Source: Eubacteriales bacterium (GTDB lineage: Bacteria > Bacillota > Clostridia > Lachnospirales > Lachnospiraceae). Taken from it: a stretch of 64,000 bases of DNA. The stretch's first letter is position 1; each line of letters begins with the position of its first letter. Positions 18,404 through 27,897 of the stretch are shown piece after piece. The notes below the pieces were generated by a model, which saw nothing but the letters and a program-made list of their open reading frames with translations, was not told where the DNA came from and did not search any database. Made by a program: the position numbers and the translations under genes. The stretch lies in assembly GCA_030533405.1 (NCBI GenBank), contig JAUNJF010000011.1, forward strand, positions 1 through 64,000, given 5' to 3'.

Positions 18404-18667
18404 TTGGCAAATATCAAATCTGCAAAGAAAAGAATCAAAGTTATCGAGACAAAGACTTTAAGAAACAAGATGATCAAGTCTAAATTAAAGACAATCATCA
18501 AGAAGTTTGAGGCTGCTGTTGCATCTGGCGACAAGGCTGCTGCAGAAGCACAGTTAAAGGTTTGTACATCTGAACTTAGCAAGGCTGCTGCTAAGGGCAT
18601 TATGCACAAGAACACAGTTTCTAGAAAGATTTCTCGTTTAGCTGCTGCCGTTAATAAGATGGCTTAA
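18404..18667 (+). CDS. rpsT: 30S ribosomal protein S20
   Basis: An 87-residue, Lys/Ala-rich helical protein that binds 16S rRNA in the small subunit. It begins with TTG followed by [10 protein letters not shown], the conserved S20 N-terminus, and GGAGG lies 8 bp before that TTG. An in-frame ATG 15 bp earlier overlaps the ribosome binding site itself and is rejected. A TTG start is notable because E. coli rpsT also starts with UUG. The gene stands alone, reading opposite to its neighbours, with its own promoter and terminator. Confidence 0.96.
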   Translation: MANIKSAKKRIKVIETKTLRNKMIKSKLKTIIKKFEAAVASGDKAAAEAQLKVCTSELSKAAAKGIMHKNTVSRKISRLAAAVNKMA

Positions 18668-18691
18668 GCACAATCGATAAATGACATATAT

Positions 18692-18731
18692 AAAGAACCA
18701 TTTACATAACCCAGTAAATGGTTCTTTTTTC
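18692..18731 (+). terminator. rho-independent terminator of rpsT
   Basis: The 14-bp arms AAAGAACCATTTAC and GTAAATGGTTCTTT flank a short loop, followed by six or more T. It ends 4 bp before the convergent holA stop, and the stem also works for transcripts from the other side, though the T-run there is weak. Confidence 0.9.
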
Positions 18732-18734
18732 ATG

Positions 18735-19718
18735 CTATTTCTTTTCACTAAATTCAACAATTAATAATTCCACACCAACAACATCTCCAACTGTACCTGT
18801 TTTGATTCCCTGGTCAATCTGCTGGCATTTCTCTACCATTTCTTTTAACTTTGCATAGGAATACTGACTTGCCTGTGCCGCATACTTCTTTACGCTAAAT
18901 GGTGGAATTCCACACGCACCTGCTATTGTTTTATTATCCTTGCCATCTCTTACCAATGCAGAAATCTGCATTAGAATATGAAAATGTCTTGTCAGCATAT
19001 ATAATACACGCATGGCTGGTTCCCGAAGTGCTAATAAATCATGATATAAAGAAAGCGCTTTCTTTTGATTACCACTTCCGATTGCATCTAACATGTCAAA
19101 CATTTTGTCTGTCGCCTGTCCCACACAAACCTCTCGCACATCCTGTACGGTTATGATATCCTTTTGTTGTGCGTAGCTAAACAGTTTCTCCATTTCGTTT
19201 TTTAGAAGCATCATATCTGTTCCCATGTGCTCTACCAGATAATAAATGGCTTCGTCTGCAATCTGTTTTCCTTCCGCCTTACAAAGTCCATTCACCCAGG
19301 TCAATAGCATCTTTTCATCTGGTGTACTCATTTCAGCTGCATAACCATTTTTCCCAATCCACTTGTATAAACGATTTCTCTTATCAACATCTTTTTCTAC
19401 AAAAATGATATATGTCGTATCTGGTAACGTTTTGAGTTGTTCGTCCAATTCTTCCGGACATTTTTTAAACCACCCAGAATTTTCCAAAACAATTACGCGA
19501 CAATCCGCAAAAAATGGTAGTGTTACACCTGTCTCTAATACATCTCGTACATTGATACCACTGCCCTCATAATAATTGTAATTCATATTATCTTCTTCTG
19601 GCACAAGTGCTGTAGCTATTTTCTTCTTATATTGTCCCTTTAAATAATCTTCCGAGCCGAATAACAAATAAAACTGTTTCATTTGCTTCGTTTCAATATC
19701 TTTATTAATATTTTTCAT
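18735..19718 (-). CDS. holA: DNA polymerase III subunit delta
   Basis: A 327-residue clamp-loader delta subunit. YLLFGSEDYLKGQY at the N-terminus, LVWV-type helix ALLTWVNGLCKAEGKQI replaced here by LTWVNGLCKAEGK, and MLTRHFHILMQ near the C-terminus are typical of HolA. It loads the beta sliding clamp as part of the pol III holoenzyme. The gene follows comEC by 42 bp, the usual comEC-holA linkage in Firmicutes, and precedes convergent rpsT. An ATG 12 codons further in is an alternative start. Confidence 0.93.
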   Translation of the reverse strand: MKNINKDIETKQMKQFYLLFGSEDYLKGQYKKKIATALVPEEDNMNYNYYEGSGINVRDVLETGVTLPFFADCRVIVLENSGWFKKCPEELDEQLKTLPDTTYIIFVEKDVDKRNRLYKWIGKNGYAAEMSTPDEKMLLTWVNGLCKAEGKQIADEAIYYLVEHMGTDMMLLKNEMEKLFSYAQQKDIITVQDVREVCVGQATDKMFDMLDAIGSGNQKKALSLYHDLLALREPAMRVLYMLTRHFHILMQISALVRDGKDNKTIAGACGIPPFSVKKYAAQASQYSYAKLKEMVEKCQQIDQGIKTGTVGDVVGVELLIVEFSEKK

Positions 19719-19760
19719 AACACTCTATTCCCTTCAGAATAATAACATTGCGTTTCACGC

Positions 19761-22097
19761 TCATCTATTATTCAATATACAATCTACCTTGATTTGATAT
19801 CCATCTGTCCGTATTTGCACAGCTCCGTTCTGATCGGTCCGATATACCTTCGCACCAACCTGCTTCAAATTGGTAATCGTCTCCTTTGCCGGATGACCAT
19901 ATGTATTATTTTTTCCAACCGAAATGACTGCAATACTCGGAGACATCTGTTTTACAAACTCCAAACAACTAGATGTCGCAGACCCATGATGTGCAACTTT
20001 GAGTACATCGATTCCCTTTAATTGCATCTGCTGTTCCCAAACAATATTTTGTTCTGTCTCAGCATCAATATCTCCTGTTAACAACATATCAAACTGTTTA
20101 TACTTCAAAACCAAGCACAAACTGCCCTGATTCTTGTCCGCATATATCTTCTCAGAAGGATTTAGACAGGTCAGCTTTGCGTTTCCAATTTGTAATTGAT
20201 TTCCCTGCTTCATATACCGCAAAGAAATGCCATGATACCTAGCTAATGCTTCAAGTGCCTGATATTGTTCATCTGGATTTGCAATCTTGGGCAAAATAAG
20301 ACATTTCACCGCAATCAATTCTTCATCAATCAACTGATAAATTCCACTATAATGGTCCTGATCACTATGTGTTACCACAGCATAATCCACACTATTTTTT
20401 CCATAGTACTTGATTCCATTTTGTAAAACATATTTTCCAATCTGTTTCTCAGAACTGCTACCGCCATCTATCAAGATACACTCTCTCGTTGGAAGCTCGA
20501 TCAATATGCCATCTCCCTGCCCCACATCAAACATGCATACCGTTAAATCTCGCGGAATTCGCATCGACAACATCAACATTATCATAAGCATACCATAAAT
20601 CATAGCCATTTGTTGTTTTTTCTTATGATTTTTTTGATTCCTATTTGAAAAAAACACAAAAACAACCAATGCACCATAATACAAAAAAACACACCACCAC
20701 GCTGGTCTTCCGACACAAATTGTATGTGCAGGTAACTTCTCAGACAACTTGCACAACCACTCAAAAAAACAAAAAATACCATCAGAAATCCTTGCAAATA
20801 TCATGCCTATCGCTTCATACAATCCTCCCGGCGCCACTTGTCCAGCTTTTACACAAGCACCCCAAATTCCACAAAACAACAAGCATACCAATAAGACACT
20901 CATAACAGGCACAACAATAACATTTAACAAGACACTCCAAAATGGGAATTCATAGTAATACCACAAAATAATAGGAAGTGTTGTAAGCTGCACACAAACA
21001 CTAACCACAAAGCCTTGCAAATATTTAGGCGTATGTTCAAACAGATTATTCCAAACAGGAACAACCAATGCGATTCCAAGTACCGCACCAAATGACAACA
21101 AAAAACCTGCCTGATAGATTTGATACGGTTTCCATAATAGCATAACAAAAAGAGCCAATGCGACCGCAGATAGTACATCGTACTTTCTCCCAAACACATC
21201 TGCTCCAATCATAACCACCAGCATAATCATGGCACGCAGACTCGCCCCTACCAATCCTGTCATCATACCGTAGAATACAATAAACATAATACCAATTCCA
21301 GCCGATACGTCATATCTTCCAATTGCTGTTCTCACAAGGTGGTAAAGTGTACCTCCTATCATTGCAATATGCAATCCTGAAATTGCAATCAAATGTGCAA
21401 TTCCATTTTCCTGATACAATTCTTTTATTTGTGCATCTAAATGTGTTTTATCGCCCAACACCATAGCACTTGCAAGCGATGCATTCGTTTCGTTCAAATA
21501 ATAATTATATGCTGTCTGCATCCGCTGCCTTATAACATACAATCGACTTCTTAAGGATTCCGTATTATCTCCATGACGCAACGTTTCCACCTGTGTCAAT
21601 CTCAAATAAATGCCATTACTATATCGATACTGCCGCTCATCAAATGCACCATAATTGGTTGCAACATCAAATAATCGTAATGTGGCACGCACACATATTA
21701 CGTCCCCTATCTCGTAGGCATTATCCGTTTCACAAATAACCTTTATTCTGCAAGCATCCGTATCCATCTTCGTCACAGCGACCAGATATCTGTTCTGCGT
21801 TGCTGTTTGCTCTACTCCAATGACAGTTCCTTCCACAATAGCTTTTTGATTCCCCAGTTGCTCTAACCTTTGAATTTTTTCATTGATTCCAATCGTCACA
21901 ACTAAGCCAATAACAAAAAAACAAATTCCAACGCCCCAAAGAACAGCACCCTTTTGCTTATTTGCGATTTTCAGACACCAAAAGAACAATAAAACGACAC
22001 CCGCAATAACAATTCCCAACTGACTCATGGTACAAATCGTTCCAAGTAACACTCCAAGCACGAACAAGATGACCCACCAAATCATTGGTCGTTTCAA
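19761..22097 (-). CDS. comEC: competence protein ComEC/Rec2, DNA uptake channel
   Basis: A 778-residue membrane protein. N-terminal helices and the DUF4131 region are followed by the competence domain with HLIAISGLHIAMIGG (about residue 232), several more helices, and a C-terminal metallo-beta-lactamase domain starting VGQGDGILIE, with THSDQDHYSG and KVAHHGSATSS. ComEC carries single-stranded DNA across the membrane. The start is probably TTG, 7 bp after the upstream stop and 12 bp after GGAG; an ATG four codons later is the alternative. All domains are intact, so the strain may be able to take up DNA. Confidence 0.95.
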   Translation of the reverse strand: MKRPMIWWVILFVLGVLLGTICTMSQLGIVIAGVVLLFFWCLKIANKQKGAVLWGVGICFFVIGLVVTIGINEKIQRLEQLGNQKAIVEGTVIGVEQTATQNRYLVAVTKMDTDACRIKVICETDNAYEIGDVICVRATLRLFDVATNYGAFDERQYRYSNGIYLRLTQVETLRHGDNTESLRSRLYVIRQRMQTAYNYYLNETNASLASAMVLGDKTHLDAQIKELYQENGIAHLIAISGLHIAMIGGTLYHLVRTAIGRYDVSAGIGIMFIVFYGMMTGLVGASLRAMIMLVVMIGADVFGRKYDVLSAVALALFVMLLWKPYQIYQAGFLLSFGAVLGIALVVPVWNNLFEHTPKYLQGFVVSVCVQLTTLPIILWYYYEFPFWSVLLNVIVVPVMSVLLVCLLFCGIWGACVKAGQVAPGGLYEAIGMIFARISDGIFCFFEWLCKLSEKLPAHTICVGRPAWWCVFLYYGALVVFVFFSNRNQKNHKKKQQMAMIYGMLMIMLMLSMRIPRDLTVCMFDVGQGDGILIELPTRECILIDGGSSSEKQIGKYVLQNGIKYYGKNSVDYAVVTHSDQDHYSGIYQLIDEELIAVKCLILPKIANPDEQYQALEALARYHGISLRYMKQGNQLQIGNAKLTCLNPSEKIYADKNQGSLCLVLKYKQFDMLLTGDIDAETEQNIVWEQQMQLKGIDVLKVAHHGSATSSCLEFVKQMSPSIAVISVGKNNTYGHPAKETITNLKQVGAKVYRTDQNGAVQIRTDGYQIKVDCILNNR

Positions 22098-22103
22098 CGA
22101 TAT

Positions 22104-23081
22104 TTATTTCTCCTTTTTTGCTTCTGTTCCATTCTCTTCCTGTTCCACTAAATCAAGATTACGCTCAAACAACGAATCAAACGGCATTGTTTCCCTGAAA
22201 AATGCCTGTTTTTCTCCATTTTTTAAAAACTGAACCTTCGAAACAGTCGGTAGCTCCGACAAAGAATTCACAATCGAATATACAATGATATCATTTCGGA
22301 TTGGATTCTCCGTATCGTAAAATTCATCACTAAAATCTACATAACAGATTCCATCTTTTATCAAAATATTACGAATCGTTGTACTCTCCGGAATCACAGC
22401 CTGATATCCTTCCCGTTTTGGTCCTGCAATCAGATGCTCCACCACCAATGCAGCCAAAGACATATTATTGGATATCTCGATAGACTGGTGATATTCCTTT
22501 AATGCAGTTCCATCCTCATTTGCAAAATACAAAATCACATTACCCTTTTGTGTATCTCCATTATTACTGTTAAATGACATCACGAAAGAATCTTCATCAA
22601 ACACTTCATTGACTGTCGCTGTATCTTCCCCTAAATTCGCCTTATCCGTCAAGCCAATGGAAACCTTTTCTACATCCTTTAACTGTAATAATGTTTTTAC
22701 AACACAAATCTTTGCAAACAATAACGCATCTGCCTGTACATCGTCATACATAATCTGAAATCTCACATGCAGCTTGCTATGCTTTTCATCATAAGAAGCA
22801 TTCATATATTCCATTGCAGCCGGCAAAGGGGATTGCATACGTTCCGTTGCCAAAAAATCCTGATAAGATTTCATAATGTCATCTGCAATCTGTACAACAT
22901 CTGACTGATCTTCTATCACTTCTTTTTCTTTCACTACATCCGAAAAGTCCGAGTTTACATAATACACATATATTTCATTGGATTTTAGTTTTGTTTTTTC
23001 CTTCTGTTTTTCCTGACTTTCTCCACAAGATGTCAATAACACCATCGAAAGCACAAAAATAAACATTTTGATATATTTCAT
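22104..23081 (-). CDS. GerMN-domain lipoprotein
   Basis: A 325-residue secreted lipoprotein: signal peptide, lipobox LTSC with Cys19, then two domains of the GerMN (GerM/LpqB) type. The second is recognised by SLAALVVEHLIAGPKREGYQAVIPESTTI and CYVDFSDEF. GerM acts in sporulation and germination; LpqB is an accessory of a two-component sensor. This gene directly follows the histidine kinase (31 bp), as lpqB follows mtrB in actinobacteria, so a role as an extracytoplasmic partner of the sensor is plausible. That role is inference. Confidence 0.8.
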   Translation of the reverse strand: MKYIKMFIFVLSMVLLTSCGESQEKQKEKTKLKSNEIYVYYVNSDFSDVVKEKEVIEDQSDVVQIADDIMKSYQDFLATERMQSPLPAAMEYMNASYDEKHSKLHVRFQIMYDDVQADALLFAKICVVKTLLQLKDVEKVSIGLTDKANLGEDTATVNEVFDEDSFVMSFNSNNGDTQKGNVILYFANEDGTALKEYHQSIEISNNMSLAALVVEHLIAGPKREGYQAVIPESTTIRNILIKDGICYVDFSDEFYDTENPIRNDIIVYSIVNSLSELPTVSKVQFLKNGEKQAFFRETMPFDSLFERNLDLVEQEENGTEAKKEK

Positions 23082-23112
23082 TCCGTCTCCTACACGCTAA
23101 CCATACTGCGCT

Positions 23113-24522
23113 TTAATTTACATATTTCAGTGGTATACGAACCGTAAATGTTGTTCCCTCTCCTGGCTCAGAATATAATTTAATCGCACCCTTGTGCATC
23201 AAAATCGCATTACGCGTAATTGCCAAACCAAGTCCCGTACCACCTGTTTCTCTACTTCTTGCCTTATCCACACGATAAAATCTTTCAAAAACCTGTGCCT
23301 GACTGTCTTCTGGAATACCCACACCATTGTCCTGCACCTTTACATAAAAGAATTTGTGATCCGCATTTAACGACACATGCACATTACCACCATCGTTGTT
23401 ATATTTTACAGCGTTTTCAATCAAATTCGAAAAAGCCAACGATAATTTTACCTCATCAACTTCCCCTACGACATCACGAAAACTCTCAAACACAACCTCT
23501 ATGTTTCGTTTCGCAGCAATCGGTTTAATACGCTTTAATAATAATTCCAACAACGCATTAATATTTACCTGCTCCACCTCTAACGCCGCCTTTTTATCCA
23601 TTTTTACAAGGGTAAGCAAATCGTTAATAATTTTGTTCTCACGATCAATTTCATCCACCATGTCTGTCATAAATTCACGATACATTTCAGCCGGCACATC
23701 TTCCTGCATTAACAAGGAATCCGCCAAAACCTTCATGGATGTAATTGGTGTCTTTAGCTCATGCGACACATTGGATACAAATTCCTGACGAGATGCTTCC
23801 ACTGTCTGCATTTTCGTTAACAGTACACTAAACGAATCAATCAGCTGCGACAACTCGTTATAACGACTCTTCACATGCAAATCATCTAAATGCCCATCAT
23901 CTAATTCCTTAATCTTGCTATTTAATTTTTTAATATCGTGTACACAAATGTTGCTAATTACAAACGCAGCTGCAAACGCAAAAAAAGAAAAAAGCAAAAT
24001 CAGTACATTCGCCTGTGAAGATACATATCCATTCGTATTCTCAATATCCTTAAGCGAAACCGAAGCAAGCATGACACCACTAATCACCTTATCCGCATTC
24101 GCAATCGGAATAATGACTTCAGCAGTATCCTTTGCCATACTGATATTCTTGTCTTTTTCCCCTCTCATTACTTTAAACACTTCATCATACACTATGTAAT
24201 TCCCCTGATTAATTGTGTATGTATCCTTTATAATTCGATAGTTGGTGTCAACCACCAAAATCCGTCCTTCCCATACATTTGCAAGCTGGTCAATCTGCAC
24301 ATTCAAATTTCCCTGCATCGAATCCATCGTATATTGGTTTACCAAAATCTGATTACCCAAAATACTACATTGATTCTGAACAAATGCAAGCTTTTCATCA
24401 ATCATCTTTTTGTTATATGATTTTAACATAAGCACATTATATGCAAATATAATCAACATAAAAAACAAGAAAAAAGATAAGAACATAACAAACTTTAAAC
24501 TTTTGAACGGATTGCCCTTCAT
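23113..24522 (-). CDS. two-component sensor histidine kinase
   Basis: A 469-residue kinase: transmembrane helix near residues 12-35, an extracellular domain of about 130 residues, a second helix near 170-190, HAMP, HisKA with His254 in VSHELKTP, and HATPase motifs NLIENAVKYN, DNGVGIP and GGTGLGL. The ATG at 24522 falls 1 bp after the response regulator stop; longer frames would overlap that gene by about 100 bp. It phosphorylates the regulator encoded immediately upstream. The architecture resembles WalK/PhoR/ResE. The signal is unknown. Confidence 0.93.
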   Translation of the reverse strand: MKGNPFKSLKFVMFLSFFLFFMLIIFAYNVLMLKSYNKKMIDEKLAFVQNQCSILGNQILVNQYTMDSMQGNLNVQIDQLANVWEGRILVVDTNYRIIKDTYTINQGNYIVYDEVFKVMRGEKDKNISMAKDTAEVIIPIANADKVISGVMLASVSLKDIENTNGYVSSQANVLILLFSFFAFAAAFVISNICVHDIKKLNSKIKELDDGHLDDLHVKSRYNELSQLIDSFSVLLTKMQTVEASRQEFVSNVSHELKTPITSMKVLADSLLMQEDVPAEMYREFMTDMVDEIDRENKIINDLLTLVKMDKKAALEVEQVNINALLELLLKRIKPIAAKRNIEVVFESFRDVVGEVDEVKLSLAFSNLIENAVKYNNDGGNVHVSLNADHKFFYVKVQDNGVGIPEDSQAQVFERFYRVDKARSRETGGTGLGLAITRNAILMHKGAIKLYSEPGEGTTFTVRIPLKYVN

Positions 24523-24523
24523 C

Positions 24524-25210
24524 TTATTTCTTAAAATAATAACCAACCCCCCACTTTGTTTGAATATATGTAGGTTCTCCCGGATTTGTCTCAACCTTTT
24601 CACGCAATCTTCTAACATGCACATCAACTGTTCTTCCGTCTCCTAGTGCATCACTGCCCCACACTTCCTTTAACAAATCGTCTCTGGAATATACTTTATT
24701 TGGATGTGTCAACAACAATGTTAAAATGTTGAATTCCTTCGCAGTTAGATTAATATCTTTACCTGAAATCGTCACTCTTCTGCTATCTAATTCAATTCTC
24801 ATCTCACCCTCAACAATCTGTTTTGGTTTTTCAGAAGATACACTTCTCTTTTTGTTACGACGAATAATGGCCTTAATTCTGGCTTTTACTTCCAAAATGT
24901 TAAATGGTTTTGTAATATAGTCATCTGCGCCATATTCCAAACCTAATATTTTATCCATATCATCACCTTTGGCAGTTAACATAATAATAGGAACATCAGA
25001 GAACTCGCGAATTGCCTGACACACTTCAAATCCAGATAATCCCGGAAGCATGACATCCAACAAAATAATATCAAACTCATTTTGTTTCGCCAACTCCAAC
25101 GCCTCTTCACCATTATAAGCAGGTGTAACAACCATCTCATCCTGCTCTAATGAAAACTTAATACCCTTTACAATTAGTTTTTCATCGTCAACAACCAATA
25201 CTTTTTTCAT
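24524..25210 (-). CDS. OmpR-family response regulator
   Basis: A 228-residue regulator. The receiver domain has DDE at residues 8-10, phospho-acceptor Asp52 in LLDVMLPG, Thr in LTAKGD and Lys in TKPF. The C-terminal winged helix ends RTVDVHVRRLREKVE and WGVGYYFKK. It is most like the WalR/PhoP/ResD group. It follows comEA by 37 bp and precedes its kinase by 1 bp, which suggests co-transcription. Targets are unknown; being flanked by competence genes makes a link to DNA uptake or envelope stress worth testing. Confidence 0.93.
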   Translation of the reverse strand: MKKVLVVDDEKLIVKGIKFSLEQDEMVVTPAYNGEEALELAKQNEFDIILLDVMLPGLSGFEVCQAIREFSDVPIIMLTAKGDDMDKILGLEYGADDYITKPFNILEVKARIKAIIRRNKKRSVSSEKPKQIVEGEMRIELDSRRVTISGKDINLTAKEFNILTLLLTHPNKVYSRDDLLKEVWGSDALGDGRTVDVHVRRLREKVETNPGEPTYIQTKWGVGYYFKK

Positions 25211-25247
25211 TGTGATACTCCTTCGAACCTACATATATCAAATCTAT

Positions 25248-25853
25248 CTACACTTTAATCATATTTTTTATTTTCAGGTAAACACCTTCCTTTATGCCTG
25301 GAATTTGCATCAAATCCTCAATCGCTTGAAAGCCACCATGCTCATTCCGGTAATTAATAATGGTATTCGCCTTACTATCGCCAATACCTGGCAATTGTTT
25401 CAATTCTTCTGCTGACGCAGAATTAATGTTGACAAGTCCATCCTCCGCTTCATCCTGCTTCTCAAAATGCTGCTCCTGATCCACCTCATCCCTTCCAGGA
25501 ACATACAAGGTCTGACCATCCTGCATTTTTTCAGCTTGCTGAAGTGCTTCCTCAACGCCATCCTCTGTAACACCACCCGCTAACGCAAGTGCATCACAAA
25601 TTCTTGCCTCAGACAAAACCGCATATACACCAGGATGCACAACATGACCACATACATATACATAAATGAATGCCTCATCTTGCTTTTCTGACGCATCCGA
25701 AACTTCTGTCTGTTCCAAATCAGATGGCAAATCATGTTCCATTACATCAGCATCAGATTCCTTTGTTACAAAACGATTTTCCTCCTGACATCCCACGAAA
25801 AAAAAGAGGACACCAATCAACATACAAACAATATAATATTTTCCTTTTTTCAT
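25248..25853 (-). CDS. comEA: competence protein ComEA, helix-hairpin-helix DNA receptor
   Basis: A 201-residue surface protein. A hydrophobic N-terminal segment (residues 7-22) ends in FVGC, a possible lipobox; a polar linker follows, then an SLBB domain (YVCGHVVHPGVYAV) and two C-terminal helix-hairpin-helix motifs (LKQLPGIGDSKA and LMQIPGIKEGV). ComEA binds incoming double-stranded DNA and passes it to ComEC. GGAGG lies 7 bp before the ATG at 25853; a longer frame from 25913 lacks this. If the lipobox is real, the protein is anchored by lipid rather than by a transmembrane helix. Confidence 0.9.
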   Translation of the reverse strand: MKKGKYYIVCMLIGVLFFFVGCQEENRFVTKESDADVMEHDLPSDLEQTEVSDASEKQDEAFIYVYVCGHVVHPGVYAVLSEARICDALALAGGVTEDGVEEALQQAEKMQDGQTLYVPGRDEVDQEQHFEKQDEAEDGLVNINSASAEELKQLPGIGDSKANTIINYRNEHGGFQAIEDLMQIPGIKEGVYLKIKNMIKV

Positions 25854-25998
25854 TCCTATACCTCCAAATTCTTTTATCATTTGGAGTGTAACGCATGAAA
25901 TAAAATGAGACACAGATTCATCATACCGAAAAAAACAACAAAAGACAACCTTTTTTTTAACAATTTGTCACAATGACAGTGGTAATTTTTTCTACCAC

Positions 25999-26439
25999 CT
26001 AAGCCTCCCATTTAAACACGATCAACCCAACAATAGCAACAACAATACCAATCAACTTCATCCACGAAAAATCCACTTTTTCAACACCAAACCACCCAAA
26101 CAATTCAATAATATACGCAACAAGAACCTGCGAAATAACAATTGCCAACGCTGCTTTTGCAGGTCCTAGATTTGCCATACTTTGAATCACCGTAAATGTA
26201 ATAAATGCGCCAAGCACACCACCAAACAACATATATTTGTGATCGATATGAAACAACTCACCAACGGATATATCACCTGCTTCCTTAAATAAAAATAAAC
26301 ATACACATACAAAAAATCCAGTAAGCTGCACGAAACAATTGGTAATCCATGGACCTGTTTCTTTTGTCACACCTGTATTAAAAACACCCTGTACACTCAT
26401 TAACACTCCTGATAACATTGCAATCAAAAAGCCCCACAT
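25999..26439 (-). CDS. YdcZ/DUF606-family DMT transporter-like protein
   Basis: A 146-residue protein with about five hydrophobic helices, matching the DMT_YdcZ (DUF606) family: MWGFLIAMLSGVLMS at the start, GPWITNCFVQLTGF, then ALAIVISQVLVAYIIELFGWFG. These proteins are half-sized drug/metabolite-transporter-like units whose substrates are mostly unknown. The gene stands alone; a 14-bp palindrome (ACATTTACAAATGT, 26455-26468) lies in its leader. The stop is inside a GTGGTA hairpin that lacks a clear T-run. Confidence 0.8.
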   Translation of the reverse strand: MWGFLIAMLSGVLMSVQGVFNTGVTKETGPWITNCFVQLTGFFVCVCLFLFKEAGDISVGELFHIDHKYMLFGGVLGAFITFTVIQSMANLGPAKAALAIVISQVLVAYIIELFGWFGVEKVDFSWMKLIGIVVAIVGLIVFKWEA

Positions 26440-26509
26440 ACGATATCCTCCCTTACATTTACAAATGTTTATAAGTTAGTATGTGAAGCTTTTTCCTGAT
26501 TTTATTCTA

Positions 26510-27841
26510 TTATTTTTTTATTTTTGTTTCCATCGTTTCCTGCAAGCGATCCAATTGTTCTCTCACGTCCTTGCCGTCCCATATTGCATCAAATGCAATT
26601 GCGCTCTCCGATAAATAATCACCAAACTGCATAACCTTAGGAACTGGTTTTGAATTCAAATACTGCGCATAAAAAATAGATTGCATCTCATCAAACTGTT
26701 CTTCCAAATTCACAACAGGAAGCTTTTTATTTCCCTGATACTGTTGCTCTGCCTGTCCTAAGCTTAAATACATTGCAAACATTTTCGCACCAACTTCATT
26801 GTTTGCATATGGATTCACAAACGCACTATATGTTGTCGAATATGCACAAGAAGATAATTCTTTCGTCAAACTTGGAATATAGGATATTTGATAATTCACT
26901 ACATCCTCATCCCCCGCATTGTCATCTTTCTTTTTCTTCTTACTCTTTTTGGTCTGCGTTGCTTGCATTTCATATAAGATATCCAAAATATCTGTCTTAC
27001 ACAATCCTAATACTAATGTTTTCTCTTTGATACGTGTTTTCACCGTTTCATGTGAAATATTATTCTTATTCATCCACAAATACGCACTCAACGATTTAAA
27101 ATACTCCATCGTTTCTACAGTTTTTTCGTTGTTCACTGTAAACGAATTGATATCATCGCCATTTTCTCCAAATATATCTGCATAACTATTCAAAAACATG
27201 GTATTTACATATGGATCTGCAATATCCCAACGAAAAATTGCCTTCGTGGAACCAGTATCTTCATATTCGTCCGCAAACGCTAAAATATCATCAATCGACG
27301 CTGGTGCTTTTTCTAATAAATTTGCATCATATACCAGACAGTATGTGTCAAAATAAATCGGGTAACCATATTGTTTTCCCTGATATGTAGATGCTTTTTT
27401 TGCAACATCTGGGTAATTCACTTTCCAAAAAACATCAGTTCCGTCCGTTTCTTCAGCCAAACCTGTTGTCACAGCCAACTCCATCTGATCATTTCCTAAC
27501 AAGTACATATCTGGACCATTTCCAACTTGACTTCCTTGATTCATATCCTCAAATAATTGCACACCATCATAATAAACCAAATCGACATCTATACCGTATT
27601 CCTTTTGAAATTCAGCCTGTGCTCCCTCTAACCAGGTTTTATCCATCTCATCTGTATACCAGCACGTCACATTGTTGGCTTCAAGCTTACTCTTATACTC
27701 AGCCATCCACTCACGCATTGTAACAGGCGCTGTTTTATCTTCTTCTACCTGATTATGCTTACCATCCGTATTAGTACAACCAGCAAACAATCCAAGCAAA
27801 AGAGTCATAGTCATCACGCTTGCCAATTTACGTAATTTCAT
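26510..27841 (-). CDS. extracellular solute-binding lipoprotein (ABC family 1-like)
   Basis: A 443-residue lipoprotein with a signal peptide ending in LFAGC, then a two-lobed periplasmic-binding fold of the sugar-binding type (FQKEYGIDVDLVYYDG, GPDMYLLGNDQ, GYPIYFDTYCLVYD). A Lys-rich insert (KKSKKKKKDDN) lies near residue 302. Such proteins deliver sugars or other solutes to an ABC importer, but no permease or ATPase gene is near, so it is an orphan. The ATG at 27841 is used; a TTG two codons earlier has slightly better spacing from GGAG. Ligand unknown. Confidence 0.85.
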   Translation of the reverse strand: MKLRKLASVMTMTLLLGLFAGCTNTDGKHNQVEEDKTAPVTMREWMAEYKSKLEANNVTCWYTDEMDKTWLEGAQAEFQKEYGIDVDLVYYDGVQLFEDMNQGSQVGNGPDMYLLGNDQMELAVTTGLAEETDGTDVFWKVNYPDVAKKASTYQGKQYGYPIYFDTYCLVYDANLLEKAPASIDDILAFADEYEDTGSTKAIFRWDIADPYVNTMFLNSYADIFGENGDDINSFTVNNEKTVETMEYFKSLSAYLWMNKNNISHETVKTRIKEKTLVLGLCKTDILDILYEMQATQTKKSKKKKKDDNAGDEDVVNYQISYIPSLTKELSSCAYSTTYSAFVNPYANNEVGAKMFAMYLSLGQAEQQYQGNKKLPVVNLEEQFDEMQSIFYAQYLNSKPVPKVMQFGDYLSESAIAFDAIWDGKDVREQLDRLQETMETKIKK

Positions 27842-27897
27842 ACTCAACGATATCTCCTTATCATTTCCACTACTAAATCATTCACTCATGCAATGCA

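Noticed and set aside
25979..26000. GTGGTA hairpin at the end of the YdcZ-like gene
   Set aside because: No T-run follows on the minus strand; a second small hairpin is next to it but termination is not supported.
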